DNA of 53,163 bases from Luteimonas sp. (GTDB taxonomy: Bacteria > Pseudomonadota > Gammaproteobacteria > Xanthomonadales > Xanthomonadaceae), in assembly GCA_024707405.1 (NCBI GenBank), contig JANPZU010000006.1, positions 1-53,163 on the forward strand. The letters run 5' to 3'. The notes beneath the pieces are model-generated. The model had not been told where the DNA came from. It saw only the letters and a list, made by a program, of their open reading frames with translations, and did not search any database. How positions within the stretch are numbered: the first letter of the stretch is position 1; each line of letters starts with the position of its first letter. The position numbers and the translations under genes are program-made. Positions 17,359 through 26,082 of this stretch are shown here, in pieces.

Positions 17359-17760
17359 TCAGCCGATGGGAGGTCGGTTCAGCGTGACGCCGGCAGGCGG
17401 CGTGTATCCGGCCGACGGCATGCGTGGCGCGGGCATGCGCACGGATGGTGCAGTGAACGAGGCGAACACCGCCACCGCAGATGCATGGTGCGAACAGTGG
17501 CAACTGCAGCCGGGAGACTGGCAGCAATCGTGTTGCACGTCCTGCGTCTCGACGACAGGAGCGGGGTCAGGCTTGCCGGCATCATGGCAATCCATCCGAG
17601 GGTTGCCTGCTTCGACAAGGGGCGCGCCTTGGTCGGACGCCTGCGCATGCGATGCATGCGGCGTGCCATGCGCGTGCGCCGGCGTGGAGAACGCACCGGC
17701 GCCGTACAGCACGATGCATGCAGACAACAGCACGCGCGACAGGAGTGGGATCAGGCGCAT
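17359..17760 (-). CDS. copL: CopL-type small metal-binding protein
   Basis: Exported protein of 133 residues with an N-terminal signal (LLSRVLLSACIVLYGAGA) and a Cys/His-rich middle (MDCHDAGK, then HDCCQSPGCSCHCSHH). Its position directly upstream of copA-copB and its composition match CopL of the Xanthomonas copLAB operon, which is needed for copper-inducible expression there. The ATG at 17760 is the last start before the signal peptide; the open frame extends to 18003 but that extension crosses the intergenic control region. The ribosome site is weak. The promoter should lie in 17761-18006, shared with the divergent MerR gene. Confidence 0.85.
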   Translation of the reverse strand: MRLIPLLSRVLLSACIVLYGAGAFSTPAHAHGTPHASHAQASDQGAPLVEAGNPRMDCHDAGKPDPAPVVETQDVQHDCCQSPGCSCHCSHHASAVAVFASFTAPSVRMPAPRMPSAGYTPPAGVTLNRPPIG

Positions 17761-17865
17761 CGAAGGCGGGCCGTACGTTTCCCTGCGAGGTTGATCCAGA
17801 GCATAACCAAACCGCGCTGGTCGCGCCGCGACCGTGCGGGCGCCACGCGACAGTGCCCATGCGGT

Positions 17866-17881
17866 CTGGAGTCCACTCCAT
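17866..17881. promoter_or_regulatory. MerR-type dyad between copL and merR
   Basis: CTGGAG-N4-CTCCAT contains the perfect 14-bp palindrome TGGAGTCCACTCCA (17867-17880). It matches the dyad of the nearby MerR-type promoters, but on neither strand do a good -35 and -10 flank it at the usual spacing. It could be an accessory operator for copL or a degenerate promoter. Confidence 0.45.
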
Positions 17882-17968
17882 CGGGCTTGCCGGCGTGGCG
17901 TCAAAGGGTCTTCATCCCAAAATATGAATGAAACATAAATGATGATATTGCGTTGCAGCAAGGCTCGC

Positions 17969-18000
17969 TTGACTCTGGAGCAGCCTCCAGAACGTAGGGT
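17969..18000 (+). promoter_or_regulatory. MerR-type promoter 1 (autoregulation of merR)
   Basis: -35 TTGACT (17969-17974) and -10 TAGGGT (17995-18000) are separated by a 20-bp spacer. The perfect dyad CTGGAG-N4-CTCCAG (17975-17990) fills the spacer, as in MerR-family promoters, where the spacer is 19-20 bp instead of 17. The dyad resembles the ZntR site of the E. coli zntA promoter. The regulator starts 6 bp downstream of the -10, so its transcript would be leaderless or almost so, which is unusual. Confidence 0.78.
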
Positions 18001-18006
18001 CATTCC

Positions 18007-18477
18007 ATGAGTCGAGCCGCCGCCAACTCGCGCTTCACGATCGGGGCCCTGGCCAAGCAGTCGGATGTCGCCATCGACACGATCCGCTACTACGAGCGGG
18101 AGGGGCTGCTGCCGGCACCGAAGCGTCGCGCATCCGGGTACCGCGAATACGATGCGAGCACGATCGAGCGCGTGCGCTTCATCCGGCGCGGCAAGGATCT
18201 CGGATTCTCGCTCGACGAAATCCGCGACCTGCTAACGCTGCAGGCAGATCGCACCAAGGGCGTAGAAGGCATCAAGCAACGTGCCAGCCGTCGCTTGGAC
18301 GAACTCAACGAACGGATCGCGCAACTGAGCGAAATGCGCGACGCACTGGCCAGGCTGGTCAACGAATGCCCCGGCTGCGGCGAACCCGAATGTTGTCCGA
18401 TCCTGTCGTCGCTCCATGGCGAAGCGCAAGCACCGCAGGTTCCTGCCGCGAATGCCTGCTGCGGGCGGCCGACTTGA
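18007..18477 (+). CDS. MerR-family heavy-metal-responsive regulator (CueR-like)
   Basis: MerR-type activator of 156 residues: an N-terminal winged HTH (FTIGALAKQSDVAIDTIRYYEREGLL), a long dimerisation helix, and a C-terminal metal loop CPGCGEPECCPIL (about residues 119-131) followed by a CC near the C-terminus. The CPG...CPI loop resembles Cu(I)-sensing CueR. The position of the ZntR-type sensor cysteine at the start of the dimerisation helix holds no cysteine (GVEGIK), which argues against a Zn/Cd/Hg sensor. The loop is unusual in having two extra cysteines and one extra residue. Its target promoters are probably those at 17969, 18589, 23136 and 27210. Copper is the best guess for the metal because a Cu-ATPase is in the set, though the operator half-sites look more like ZntR boxes. 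Confidence 0.87.
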   Translation: MSRAAANSRFTIGALAKQSDVAIDTIRYYEREGLLPAPKRRASGYREYDASTIERVRFIRRGKDLGFSLDEIRDLLTLQADRTKGVEGIKQRASRRLDELNERIAQLSEMRDALARLVNECPGCGEPECCPILSSLHGEAQAPQVPAANACCGRPT

Positions 18478-18588
18478 TGGTCGGTGCGCTCATCCTGATC
18501 GAACGGATGTCGACACCTGCATCGCAAGTGTCTTGCAATGCGATGGATGCCGATGCGCGCGGGGCATATCGAAATGCCGGAAAGTTGT

Positions 18589-18620
18589 TGGACTCTGGAG
18601 TTGGCTCCAAGCCGTATCGT
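18589..18620 (+). promoter_or_regulatory. MerR-type promoter 2 (TonB receptor transcript)
   Basis: -35 TGGACT (18589-18594), -10 TATCGT (18615-18620) and a 20-bp spacer with dyad CTGGAG-N4-CTCCAA (18595-18610), aligned base for base with promoter 1. Downstream lie the short ORFs, the hairpin and then the receptor on the same strand. Confidence 0.72.
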
Positions 18621-18683
18621 CCATCGCGTCGGCAATCGTGCCGGCTGACGAAGGGCGGATGCCGGTGGCAACGGAGTGGAAGG

Positions 18684-18767
18684 ATGGACGTCGAGGCCCG
18701 CTTGCATGCAGGCAGTGCCTTGCCAGGCTGGTCGCGGTGGTGCGACGAGGCGCGGTACCGATGTTGA
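18684..18767 (+). CDS. Possible 27-residue cysteine-containing peptide (speculative)
   Basis: Very short ORF about 60 nt downstream of promoter 2, with GGAG (18673-18676) spaced 7 nt before its ATG. The predicted peptide ends in WSRWCDEARYRC, with Cys20 and Cys27. A hairpin follows its stop by 7 nt, and then comes a TonB receptor gene. That layout is like a peptide-chelator precursor followed by its uptake genes, but short ORFs are common by chance in GC-rich DNA. An overlapping 37-codon frame (18659-18772, with a CRQC motif) is equally possible. No family is recognised. Confidence 0.2.
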   Translation: MDVEARLHAGSALPGWSRWCDEARYRC

Positions 18768-18774
18768 TCTGATT

Positions 18775-18797
18775 CCGGATCCCGGGGGGTGATCCGG
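18775..18797 (+). terminator. Leader hairpin (possible attenuator)
   Basis: Perfect 7-bp inverted repeat CCGGATC / GATCCGG with a 9-nt loop (18782-18790). No U-run follows, so it is not a standard terminator. It may slow polymerase, stabilise the upstream RNA or set the ratio between leader and receptor. Confidence 0.4.
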
Positions 18798-18950
18798 TAG
18801 CAGGGCGTGGACATGCCCCTGCGAGGTTCTTGCGCTGGAAGCGGAAACGATTTGCGAATACGCGCTGCCTGGAAACGGGCGGTATGGGGAGGTCTTGCCG
18901 GCGTCTGCCGGTTGCCGGGACTCGAACACACTTCAGCGGGGAGCATCAAG

Positions 18951-21119
18951 ATGTCAGTTGAGAAGATCGAGAGCATGCGTGCCAGGCGATTGAGTCGTTC
19001 GCTACTGTCCGCCGTGGTGGTTGCCTGCCTGTCGGCACATGCCGGCGCGCAGGAAGTCGCAGATGCGGAAGACAGGGAGAAAAAGGTCACTTCGCTCGAC
19101 GAAATCACGGTCAAGGGCAAGCGCGAGTACACCAGCCCCGTCACCATCGGTGGCAAGATCCCGCTCAGCCCGAGGGAGATCCCCAATTCCGTCAGCGTCA
19201 TCACGCAGCGCCGGATCGAAGACCAGAACCTGGTGACGGTGGAGGATGCCCTTCGCTTCGTGACAGGCGTGACATCGACCCCCAACAACGGCATCCAGGG
19301 ACAGTACCGCGCGCGCGGACATGTCCTGGCGTTGCAGAAGGATGGCGTGCCGTCGTATGGCGCACTGTCGGGCTACCAGCAGCTCGACCTTGCGGTCTAC
19401 GAGCGGCTGGAGGTATTGCGAGGCCCAGCTGGCGTGTTGCAGGGCTCGGGCGAGCCCGGTGGCGTGCTCAACGTGGTGCGCAAGCGCGGCCTGGACGAGT
19501 TCGCCGGATCCGTCAGCCTCTCCGCGGGCAGTTGGAGCAACTATCGTGGAACCGTCGACGTCGGCGGCCCCTTGAATGCCGAAGGCACGTTGCGCGGGCG
19601 TTTCGTCGCACTCGCACACGATCGCGATTACGAAGTGGAGATCACCAACGAACAGAAATGGCTCGGCTACGGCGCGCTCGACTGGGATCTCGGCGATTCG
19701 ACGACGCTCGGCTTAGCCATCGCTCGGCAGCGCACGGATGTCATCGGCCCGAACGGTGGATTGCCGTCCTGGTCGACCGGCCAACTGCTCGACGTGCCGC
19801 GTTCGACGACCGTCGCTCAGGACTGGGAGTACTCGGGATCCCACATGAACGACTACGTGCTCGATCTCGAGCACCGGTTCTCCAACGGGTGGATCGGCAA
19901 GTTCTCGATCAGTCGGCGCGACCACCAGGAACCGTTCAAGGACGCTTATCCAACGACGGGCGTGGATCCGGTCACCAACACGCTCAGTTATGCACGGCGC
20001 GAGTACCTCTACGAATACCGTCGGGAGGCATTCGATCTTTATTTCGCCGGCCCGGTCGATCTGTTCGGCAGGACGCACACGTTCCTCGTGGGTTACAACG
20101 ACGACAGGCTGGACACGGAAAATGCAGGCGTCGCGTTGACGACTGCTGCATTGCAGCTGCACGGCATTCCCTTCGACCGTCCCGACCTGGTGCCCGACTT
20201 CGACCTGCCGTTCGATCGCGGCGGACTGAACGAGACCCGCCAGAAAGGGCTGTATGCACAGGGGCGCTTCAGCCTCGCCGAGCCGGCCACGCTGGTGGTC
20301 GGTGGTCGCTGGACGGATTTCGATGTCCGCACCAGGAACCAGGTGCCCGGCGCCGCACCGGGCCCGTGGATCCAGGGTGCCAGCGCCGACGGCGAGTTCA
20401 CGCCTTATGCGGGGTTCCTCTACGACATCAACAAGACCTACACCGCTTATGCGAGTTATGCGGACATCTTCATTCCGCAAGCACAGCTGAAGGCCGATGG
20501 CACCCCGCTGGATCCGCGTGTCGGCAAGCAGTTCGAGGTGGGAAGCAAGGCCGAGTTCTTCGACGGGCGACTGATCGCCTCGTTGGCACTGTTCAAGTTG
20601 CGCGACACCGGTCGTTCGCTTGCCGATCCCAATGCCGTCGGCTTCTTCGTCAATGCCGGCGAAGTCGAGTCCAAGGGCTGGGAAGTCGAGGTGACTGGCA
20701 GCCCGGCTCCGGGGTATGAACTGCAGGCGGGCTACACGCGCCAGCAGACGGAATGGATCGTCGCGACGGCCGCCTTGCAGGGTCTGGAGTTCAGCGCGTG
20801 GGAGCCCAAGCACACCTTCAAGCTCTGGGCTGTCCGGCGGTTCTCCGAAGGGCCGGTCGAGGGCCTGACCTTCGGGTTCGGTTTCAACACCATCAGCGGC
20901 TACGAGGCGGGGACGGGAACTGCCGCGATCCGTTCGATCGGTGGGCACACCTTTGCCAACGCGATGGCCTCGTACCGGTTCAACGACCATTTCTCCCTGG
21001 TGTTCAACGTCAACAACATCACCGACAAGGTGTACTACACGCGCCTTGGCGGACTGAATTCGTACAACACCTACGGGGATCCAAGGAACTACGCATTGAC
21101 CGCACGCATCAGCTTCTGA
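18951..21119 (+). CDS. TonB-dependent siderophore-type receptor
   Basis: Outer-membrane receptor of 722 residues in the FpvA/FhuE-like siderophore receptor group. A signal peptide ends in SAHAGAQ; the TonB-box region is around LDEITVKGKR; the plug domain has the motifs SVITQRRIEDQ, VEDALRFVTGV, RGPAGVLQGSGEPGG and LNVVRKR; the 22-strand barrel ends in LTARISF. There is no N-terminal signalling extension. The start at 18951 has GGGGAG upstream. It probably imports a metal chelate using TonB energy. What is unusual is its promoter: a MerR-type site (18589) rather than a visible Fur box. A strong terminator follows (21141-21180). The ligand is unknown. Confidence 0.9.
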   Translation: MSVEKIESMRARRLSRSLLSAVVVACLSAHAGAQEVADAEDREKKVTSLDEITVKGKREYTSPVTIGGKIPLSPREIPNSVSVITQRRIEDQNLVTVEDALRFVTGVTSTPNNGIQGQYRARGHVLALQKDGVPSYGALSGYQQLDLAVYERLEVLRGPAGVLQGSGEPGGVLNVVRKRGLDEFAGSVSLSAGSWSNYRGTVDVGGPLNAEGTLRGRFVALAHDRDYEVEITNEQKWLGYGALDWDLGDSTTLGLAIARQRTDVIGPNGGLPSWSTGQLLDVPRSTTVAQDWEYSGSHMNDYVLDLEHRFSNGWIGKFSISRRDHQEPFKDAYPTTGVDPVTNTLSYARREYLYEYRREAFDLYFAGPVDLFGRTHTFLVGYNDDRLDTENAGVALTTAALQLHGIPFDRPDLVPDFDLPFDRGGLNETRQKGLYAQGRFSLAEPATLVVGGRWTDFDVRTRNQVPGAAPGPWIQGASADGEFTPYAGFLYDINKTYTAYASYADIFIPQAQLKADGTPLDPRVGKQFEVGSKAEFFDGRLIASLALFKLRDTGRSLADPNAVGFFVNAGEVESKGWEVEVTGSPAPGYELQAGYTRQQTEWIVATAALQGLEFSAWEPKHTFKLWAVRRFSEGPVEGLTFGFGFNTISGYEAGTGTAAIRSIGGHTFANAMASYRFNDHFSLVFNVNNITDKVYYTRLGGLNSYNTYGDPRNYALTARISF

Positions 21120-21140
21120 TTCCTTGTCGTCTCGATCCCT

Positions 21141-21180
21141 TGCCGCCATCGGTTGCTGGAACCGCTGGCGGCACCTTTTT
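21141..21180 (+). terminator. Rho-independent terminator after the TonB receptor
   Basis: Near-perfect hairpin: TGCCGCCA (21141-21148) pairs with TGGCGGCA (21166-21173) and CGGTT (21150-21154) with AACCG (21160-21164), loop GCTGG. A TTTTT run ends at 21180. It should stop most transcription before the ABC gene. Confidence 0.85.
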
Positions 21181-21282
21181 CCCGAGGCCACTGATGCGCG
21201 ATGTTGATCAAGGTTCCGCGGGGGCGGACACATGCCGCGATCCTTGCCGCCGGTGCGTGGCAGGAAGTTCGGAGGCTGGTGC

Positions 21283-23016
21283 ATGAGCAGCGAACTGGCG
21301 AAGGCCTGGCGGCTTGCCAAGCCTTACTGGGTGTCCGAAGACCGCTGGCCCGCGCGCGGCTTCCTCGCGCTGCTGATCGCCATCGATTTCGCCAAGGTCT
21401 ACACCGCGGTCAGGATGACCTACTGGCACAGGGACTTCTGGGATGCGATCGCGGCGTTCGACGTCGCCGAGTTCTGGCGGCAGATGTTGGTGTTCCTGGT
21501 CATCGCGATCGCCGCGATCATCCTCGACACCGCGCGGCCATGGTTCAACCAGCGGCTGGAGATGCGATGGCGCACCTGGGTGACGGATGTCTACCTGCGG
21601 CGCTGGCTGGCCGACAAGCGCTACTACCACCTCGACCGGGAGCGCACGGTGGACAACCCGGACCAGCGCATCGCCGAGGATCTGCGGCTGATGGCCAGCA
21701 ACAGCCTGACGCTGTCCCTGGATTTCCTGCGCAACGTGGCCAACCTGGTGTCCTACTCGGTGATCATCTGGGGATTGTCCAGCACGCTGGTCCTGCCGTT
21801 CACCGACATTTCGTTCAACGCGCCCGGCTACCTGTTCTGGAGCGTGCTGGTCTATGCGGTGGTCGGCAGCTTCCTGGTCGAGCGCATCGGTCGCAGCCTG
21901 GTGCGTGCCGACTACACGCAGCAGAAGCGCGAGGCCGACTTCCGCTTCCTGCTGGTGCGCATCCGCCAGAGCGCGGAGCAGATCGCGTTCCAGTCCGGGG
22001 AAACGTCCGAGCGTCGCCGCCTTTCAACGCGCTTCCAGGCGATCCGCGAGAACTGGCGCGACATCATGACCTACACCAAGCGCGTGACGTTCTTCAACGA
22101 AACCTATATCGAGATCGCATCGCTCGTTGCCTATGTGCTGATCCTCCCGAGTTATTTCGCGAGGGAAATCACCTTGGGCATGGTGCAGCAAGGCGTGCTC
22201 GCGTTCGGACGTGCACGCATGGCGTTGTCGTGGTTCGTGCATTTCTACAAGGACATCGCCCTGCTGCGTTCCGTGTACCGGCGGTTGGTGGAGTTCGATG
22301 CGGCGCTGGCCAGGCCGCACGAGAGCGGGATAGATGTCGCCCACGACGGTGGCGAAGGCATTGCCCTGCAGGGCCTGTGCCTGTCGATGCCGGACGGTTC
22401 GCCGCTGGCATCCATCCCCGACGTGCGTATCGCGCCCGGCGAACGCTGGATGCTGACGGGGTGCTCGGGCGCGGGCAAGAGCACGCTGCTCCGTGCCATG
22501 GCGGGATTGTGGCCGCATGGGCGGGGTGACATCTTGCTTCCCAAGGGCAGTGCGATGTTCGTGCCGCAGCGCAATTACCTGCCGACCGGATCATTGCGGG
22601 AGTGCCTGGGTTATCCGCGCGAGCACGATGCGCTCGACGCACAGGCCATCGAAGCCACGCTTGGCGATGTCCGGCTGGCGCACCTCGTGCCGCGCCTCGA
22701 TGAAACGTCGGACTGGATGCGGGTGCTGTCCCCGGGTGAGCAGCAGCGCCTGGCGTTCGCCCGCATCCTGCTGCACAAGCCCGAGTACCTCTTGCTGGAC
22801 GAGGCAACCTCTGCCCTGGACGAGGACAACGAGCAATGGATGTATTGCCTGTTGCTTGAGCGGCTGCCGGCATTGACCCTGGTCAGTGTTGCGCATCACA
22901 TGGCCCTGGAAAAATTCCATACCCATGTGCTCGAGATCCGGGCGGGGCTGGCGAAGGCGCGGATCCACGCGGACGACGACGCAGGCGGTGCGGTGCCGAC
23001 AGGAGTGCCGGCATGA
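21283..23016 (+). CDS. SbmA/BacA-YddA-like ABC transporter (fused permease-ATPase)
   Basis: Half-transporter of 577 residues. An N-terminal SbmA/BacA-like membrane domain (about residues 1-330, with RPWFNQRLEMRWRTWVTD, YYHLDRERTVDNPDQRIAED and READFRFLLVRIR) is fused to an ATPase domain: Walker A GCSGAGKST near 393-401, signature LSPGEQQRLAF and Walker B YLLLDEATSALD. This is the layout of YddA of E. coli and Rv1819c of Mycobacterium, whose relatives move peptides, antibiotics or cobalamin. In E. coli yddA lies beside a TonB receptor and a peptidase gene, a parallel with this locus. I chose the ATG at 21283 because GGAGG lies 7 nt upstream; 21232 is also open. Direction of transport and substrate are unknown. 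Confidence 0.87.
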   Translation: MSSELAKAWRLAKPYWVSEDRWPARGFLALLIAIDFAKVYTAVRMTYWHRDFWDAIAAFDVAEFWRQMLVFLVIAIAAIILDTARPWFNQRLEMRWRTWVTDVYLRRWLADKRYYHLDRERTVDNPDQRIAEDLRLMASNSLTLSLDFLRNVANLVSYSVIIWGLSSTLVLPFTDISFNAPGYLFWSVLVYAVVGSFLVERIGRSLVRADYTQQKREADFRFLLVRIRQSAEQIAFQSGETSERRRLSTRFQAIRENWRDIMTYTKRVTFFNETYIEIASLVAYVLILPSYFAREITLGMVQQGVLAFGRARMALSWFVHFYKDIALLRSVYRRLVEFDAALARPHESGIDVAHDGGEGIALQGLCLSMPDGSPLASIPDVRIAPGERWMLTGCSGAGKSTLLRAMAGLWPHGRGDILLPKGSAMFVPQRNYLPTGSLRECLGYPREHDALDAQAIEATLGDVRLAHLVPRLDETSDWMRVLSPGEQQRLAFARILLHKPEYLLLDEATSALDEDNEQWMYCLLLERLPALTLVSVAHHMALEKFHTHVLEIRAGLAKARIHADDDAGGAVPTGVPA

Positions 23017-23135
23017 TCGCCGACCGGATTCCGGTGGCAGCGAGCGGCACGATCGTCGTGCGCGCCGGCGCGATGCGCAAGGCGGCGTTGGAACACATTG
23101 TCCGGCTCCCGTCCATTGGCATGGCGGGAAAATGC

Positions 23136-23167
23136 TTGACTCTCGACCAGTGTCCACTGTGTACGGT
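23136..23167 (+). promoter_or_regulatory. MerR-type promoter 3 (Cu-ATPase)
   Basis: -35 TTGACT (23136-23141), 20-bp spacer, -10 TACGGT (23162-23167). The spacer keeps the shared positions of promoters 1 and 2 (C-T-x-G-A near its start, TCCA in its second half) and holds the dyad CAGTG-N2-CACTG (23148-23159). The ATPase starts 34 bp downstream. Confidence 0.72.
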
Positions 23168-23200
23168 GGCGGCATGTGATGCGGCTCCGAGTCTTGCGAC

Positions 23201-25645
23201 ATGACCCCTTCGTCCGACAGCGCGGTATTGACCCTTCCGGTGCGTGGCATGACCTGCGCGTCGTGCGCGACCACCATCGAAAAGGTGCTGGGCCGCTTCC
23301 CGGGCGTGAAGGCGAGCGTGAACTTCGCCAGCGAACGGGTGCAGATCGAATACGACCGTCGGCAGGTGCAGGCGGCCGACCTGGTCGACAGCATCGGCAA
23401 GGCCGGATTCTCCGTGCCGCCGGAAACGGCGACGCTCGATATCACCGGCATGACCTGCGCGGCCTGCGCCAACAGCATCGAAGGCATCCTTGCCAAGGCA
23501 CCGGGCGTGGTCTCGGGCGCGGTCAACTTTGCGTCGGCCAAGGCGAGGGTGGAGTACGTGCCCGGCGTGGCGGACATCGACGACATCATCGCCAGGATTG
23601 GCCGTGCAGGCTTCGGCGCCGCGCAGGCGCGCGACATGGATGCGGACGAGATTGCCCGGCGCGAGGCGGTCGATCGCGCGAATTGGCGCCGAGAACTGAC
23701 CTTGTTCGGCATCTCGGTGGCGCTGACGCTGCCGTTGTTCGCGCAGATGTTCACGATGTTCGATTTCGGCAACTTCGACCACATGATCCAGGGGCACCAC
23801 GAGGAGTTGCTGCCGCGCTGGCTGCAATGGGTGCTCGCCACGCCCGTCCAGTTCTGGATCGGCGCGCGTTTCTACAAGGCAGCGTGGAAATCGCTGCGCT
23901 CGGGTACGTCCAACATGGACGTGCTGGTGGCGCTGGGCACCAGCATGGCCTACCTGTTCAGCGCGGTCGTCACTGCGTTCAGCCTCTACGACCAGCACAT
24001 CTACTTCGAGGCGAGCGCATCGATCATCACCCTCGTGCTGCTTGGCCGGCTGCTGGAATCGCGTGCCAAGCACAAGACGTCATCGGCGATCCGTACGCTG
24101 CTCGACCTCAAGCCCAAGCGGGCGAAGGTCGAGCGCGATGGCGTGGTGGTCGAGGTGGATGCGGGCAGCCTCGTGGTCGGCGACGTGTTCGTGGTCGCTG
24201 CGGGCGAGAGCGTGCCGGTCGATGGCGAGGTGATCGGTGGCGCATCGAGCGTCGACGAATCGATGCTCTCGGGCGAGAGCATGCCGGTGGCGAAGCAGGC
24301 CGGCAGCAAGGTGTTCGCCGCAACCGTCAACCAGAACGGCATGCTGCGCGCGCGTGCGACCGGCATCGGTGCCGACACCATGCTCGCGCAGATCATCCGC
24401 ATGGTCGACGAGGCACAGGGATCGAAGGCGCCGATCCAGAAGATGGTCGACAGGATCACGGCGGTGTTCGTGCCGGTGGTCGTGGTCATCGCGGCGATCA
24501 CGCTGCTGGTGACGTGGTACGTGACCGGCTCGTTCCCGACCGCGCTGGTGCATGCCGTCGCCGTGCTGGTCATCGCATGCCCGTGCTCGCTGGGACTGGC
24601 GACGCCGACCGCGATCATGGTCGGCACCGGCATGGGCGCGAAAGCGGGCATCCTGATCCGCAACGCCGAAGTGCTGGAGCGTGCGCGCAACCTCAGGACG
24701 CTGGTCGTCGACAAGACCGGTACGTTGACGGAGGGCAAGCCCGAGGTGACCGACGTGCTTGTTGCGGACGGTGTCGATGCGCATGAACTGCTGCGCGTCG
24801 CTGCCACGCTGGAAACCGGATCCGAGCACCCGCTTGCGCGCGCGATCCTGCGGCGTGCCGGGGACGATGGCATCGCTGCGTTGCAACTGGATGATTTCGA
24901 AACCGTCCCCGGCAAGGGCGTGCGTGGCCGCGTCGAAGGATGCATGGCCTTGCTGGGTTCGCCAGGGTGGCTGGCCGGGGAAGTCGATGGCGCCGGCGCC
25001 ATCGACGATGCATTGCGCGAGCGCGCGGCCAGCGTGCAATCGCAGGGCAAGACGGTGGTCGGCGTGGCCGTCGATGGCAGGATCCTGGGTTACATGGCCA
25101 TTGCCGATCGCCTGCGCGAGACCTCGCGCGAGGCCGTGCGCAGGCTCAACGACGCCGGCATCGACGTGGTGATGATGACCGGCGACAACCGCGATACCGC
25201 GAAGGCCATCGCCGAGCAGGCCGGCATCGTCAACTTCGCGGCCGAGGTGTTGCCGCAAAACAAGGCAGACGAAGTCCATCGTTTGCAACGCGATCGCGGC
25301 GGTCATGTCGGCATGGCCGGCGACGGCATCAACGACGCACCTGCGCTCGCCGCCGCGGACGTCAGCTTCGCGATCGGCGCGGGTTCGGACGTCGCCATCG
25401 AGGCGGCGGATGTGGTGCTGATGAAGGGTGACCTGCGCGGCGTGGCGACTGCGGTCGACCTGTCGTCGGCGACGCTGCGCAAGATCAAGCAGAACCTGTT
25501 CTTCGCCTTCTTCTACAACGTGCTCGGCATCCCGCTGGCGGCCTTCGGCCTGCTTAGTCCGGTGATCGCAGGCGCGGCGATGGCGATGAGTTCGATATCG
25601 GTGGTGAGCAACTCGCTGCTGCTCAACCGCTGGCGCCCGAAATGA
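23201..25645 (+). CDS. Copper-exporting P1B-type ATPase
   Basis: P-type ATPase of 814 residues that pumps Cu(I) (or Ag(I)) out of the cytoplasm. Two N-terminal metal-binding domains have GMTCASC (Cys19/22) and GMTCAAC (Cys86/89). The transmembrane CPC motif is Cys460-Pro-Cys462 in [11 protein letters not shown], the phosphorylation site is Asp504 in DKTGT, and the hinge is GDGINDAP. Helix 7 has YNVLGIP and helix 8 [12 protein letters not shown], the signature of the Cu(I) subgroup (P1B-1). The ATG at 23201 has no strong Shine-Dalgarno sequence. It lies just downstream of MerR-type promoter 3 and is followed 61 bp later by a CopZ-like chaperone. I leave the symbol blank because copA is used here for the oxidase. 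Confidence 0.95.
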   Translation: MTPSSDSAVLTLPVRGMTCASCATTIEKVLGRFPGVKASVNFASERVQIEYDRRQVQAADLVDSIGKAGFSVPPETATLDITGMTCAACANSIEGILAKAPGVVSGAVNFASAKARVEYVPGVADIDDIIARIGRAGFGAAQARDMDADEIARREAVDRANWRRELTLFGISVALTLPLFAQMFTMFDFGNFDHMIQGHHEELLPRWLQWVLATPVQFWIGARFYKAAWKSLRSGTSNMDVLVALGTSMAYLFSAVVTAFSLYDQHIYFEASASIITLVLLGRLLESRAKHKTSSAIRTLLDLKPKRAKVERDGVVVEVDAGSLVVGDVFVVAAGESVPVDGEVIGGASSVDESMLSGESMPVAKQAGSKVFAATVNQNGMLRARATGIGADTMLAQIIRMVDEAQGSKAPIQKMVDRITAVFVPVVVVIAAITLLVTWYVTGSFPTALVHAVAVLVIACPCSLGLATPTAIMVGTGMGAKAGILIRNAEVLERARNLRTLVVDKTGTLTEGKPEVTDVLVADGVDAHELLRVAATLETGSEHPLARAILRRAGDDGIAALQLDDFETVPGKGVRGRVEGCMALLGSPGWLAGEVDGAGAIDDALRERAASVQSQGKTVVGVAVDGRILGYMAIADRLRETSREAVRRLNDAGIDVVMMTGDNRDTAKAIAEQAGIVNFAAEVLPQNKADEVHRLQRDRGGHVGMAGDGINDAPALAAADVSFAIGAGSDVAIEAADVVLMKGDLRGVATAVDLSSATLRKIKQNLFFAFFYNVLGIPLAAFGLLSPVIAGAAMAMSSISVVSNSLLLNRWRPK

Positions 25646-25706
25646 CGGCGAGGGCGAGGTGCGTGCCGCCGTCTGCACTGCAACTGGACAACGAGGAAGG
25701 ATGACG

Positions 25707-25919
25707 ATGAGCAACATCGAACTGACGGTCGACGGAATGAAGTGTGGCGGCTGCTCCGGCCGGCTCAAGCGGGTACTGGAGGCGACGGATGGCATCACCG
25801 GCACCGACATCGTGCTCGACACCAAGAAGGTCACGGTGGAATACGACGCGGCCAACATCGATACCGATGCGATCAAGGGGCTGATCGAAGGTGCCGGCTT
25901 TACCGTACTGGCGGCGTGA
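25707..25919 (+). CDS. copZ: CopZ-like copper chaperone (HMA domain)
   Basis: Single heavy-metal-associated domain of 70 residues with MKCGGCSGRL near the N-terminus; the CGGC pair binds Cu(I). It would carry copper in the cytoplasm to the P-type ATPase 61 bp upstream, with which it is probably cotranscribed. GAGGAAGG (25693-25700) sits directly against an ATG at 25701 but 6 nt before the ATG at 25707, so I chose 25707. The CXXC has two glycines, as in some copper chaperones that lack the MTCxxC motif. Confidence 0.9.
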   Translation: MSNIELTVDGMKCGGCSGRLKRVLEATDGITGTDIVLDTKKVTVEYDAANIDTDAIKGLIEGAGFTVLAA

Positions 25920-26082
25920 CGCCAGCGCGCCATCATCCCGGCCTGCGTGGCGTTCCGCCATAGTGGGTCTGGCATGAAGGCACGGCGCCAGCGCGGGCTT
26001 GGTGCGTCCTGGAGCCGGATCGCGACGTGGCGGCGCGGGTCTGCGAAAATCGCCGCCTCGACACAAGGGAACGAAGCCGGCC

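Larger units (their letters stand above)
18478..18950 (+). other. Long control region and leader of the TonB receptor gene
   Basis: These 473 bp lie between merR and the receptor. They hold a MerR-type promoter (18589-18620), then about 330 nt of leader with very short overlapping ORFs (18659-18772 and 18684-18767), a hairpin (18775-18797) and the receptor ribosome site (GGGGAG near 18938-18943). No Fur-box-like sequence is apparent. Confidence 0.6.

Noticed and set aside
17761..18003. N-terminal extension of copL to 18003
   Set aside because: The extension crosses the merR promoter and dyad and has no domain; the signal peptide begins at 17760.
18621..18950. Fur box before the siderophore-type receptor
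   Set aside because: AT-poor sequence with no 19-bp GATAATGAT-like repeat; only the MerR-type promoter is convincing.
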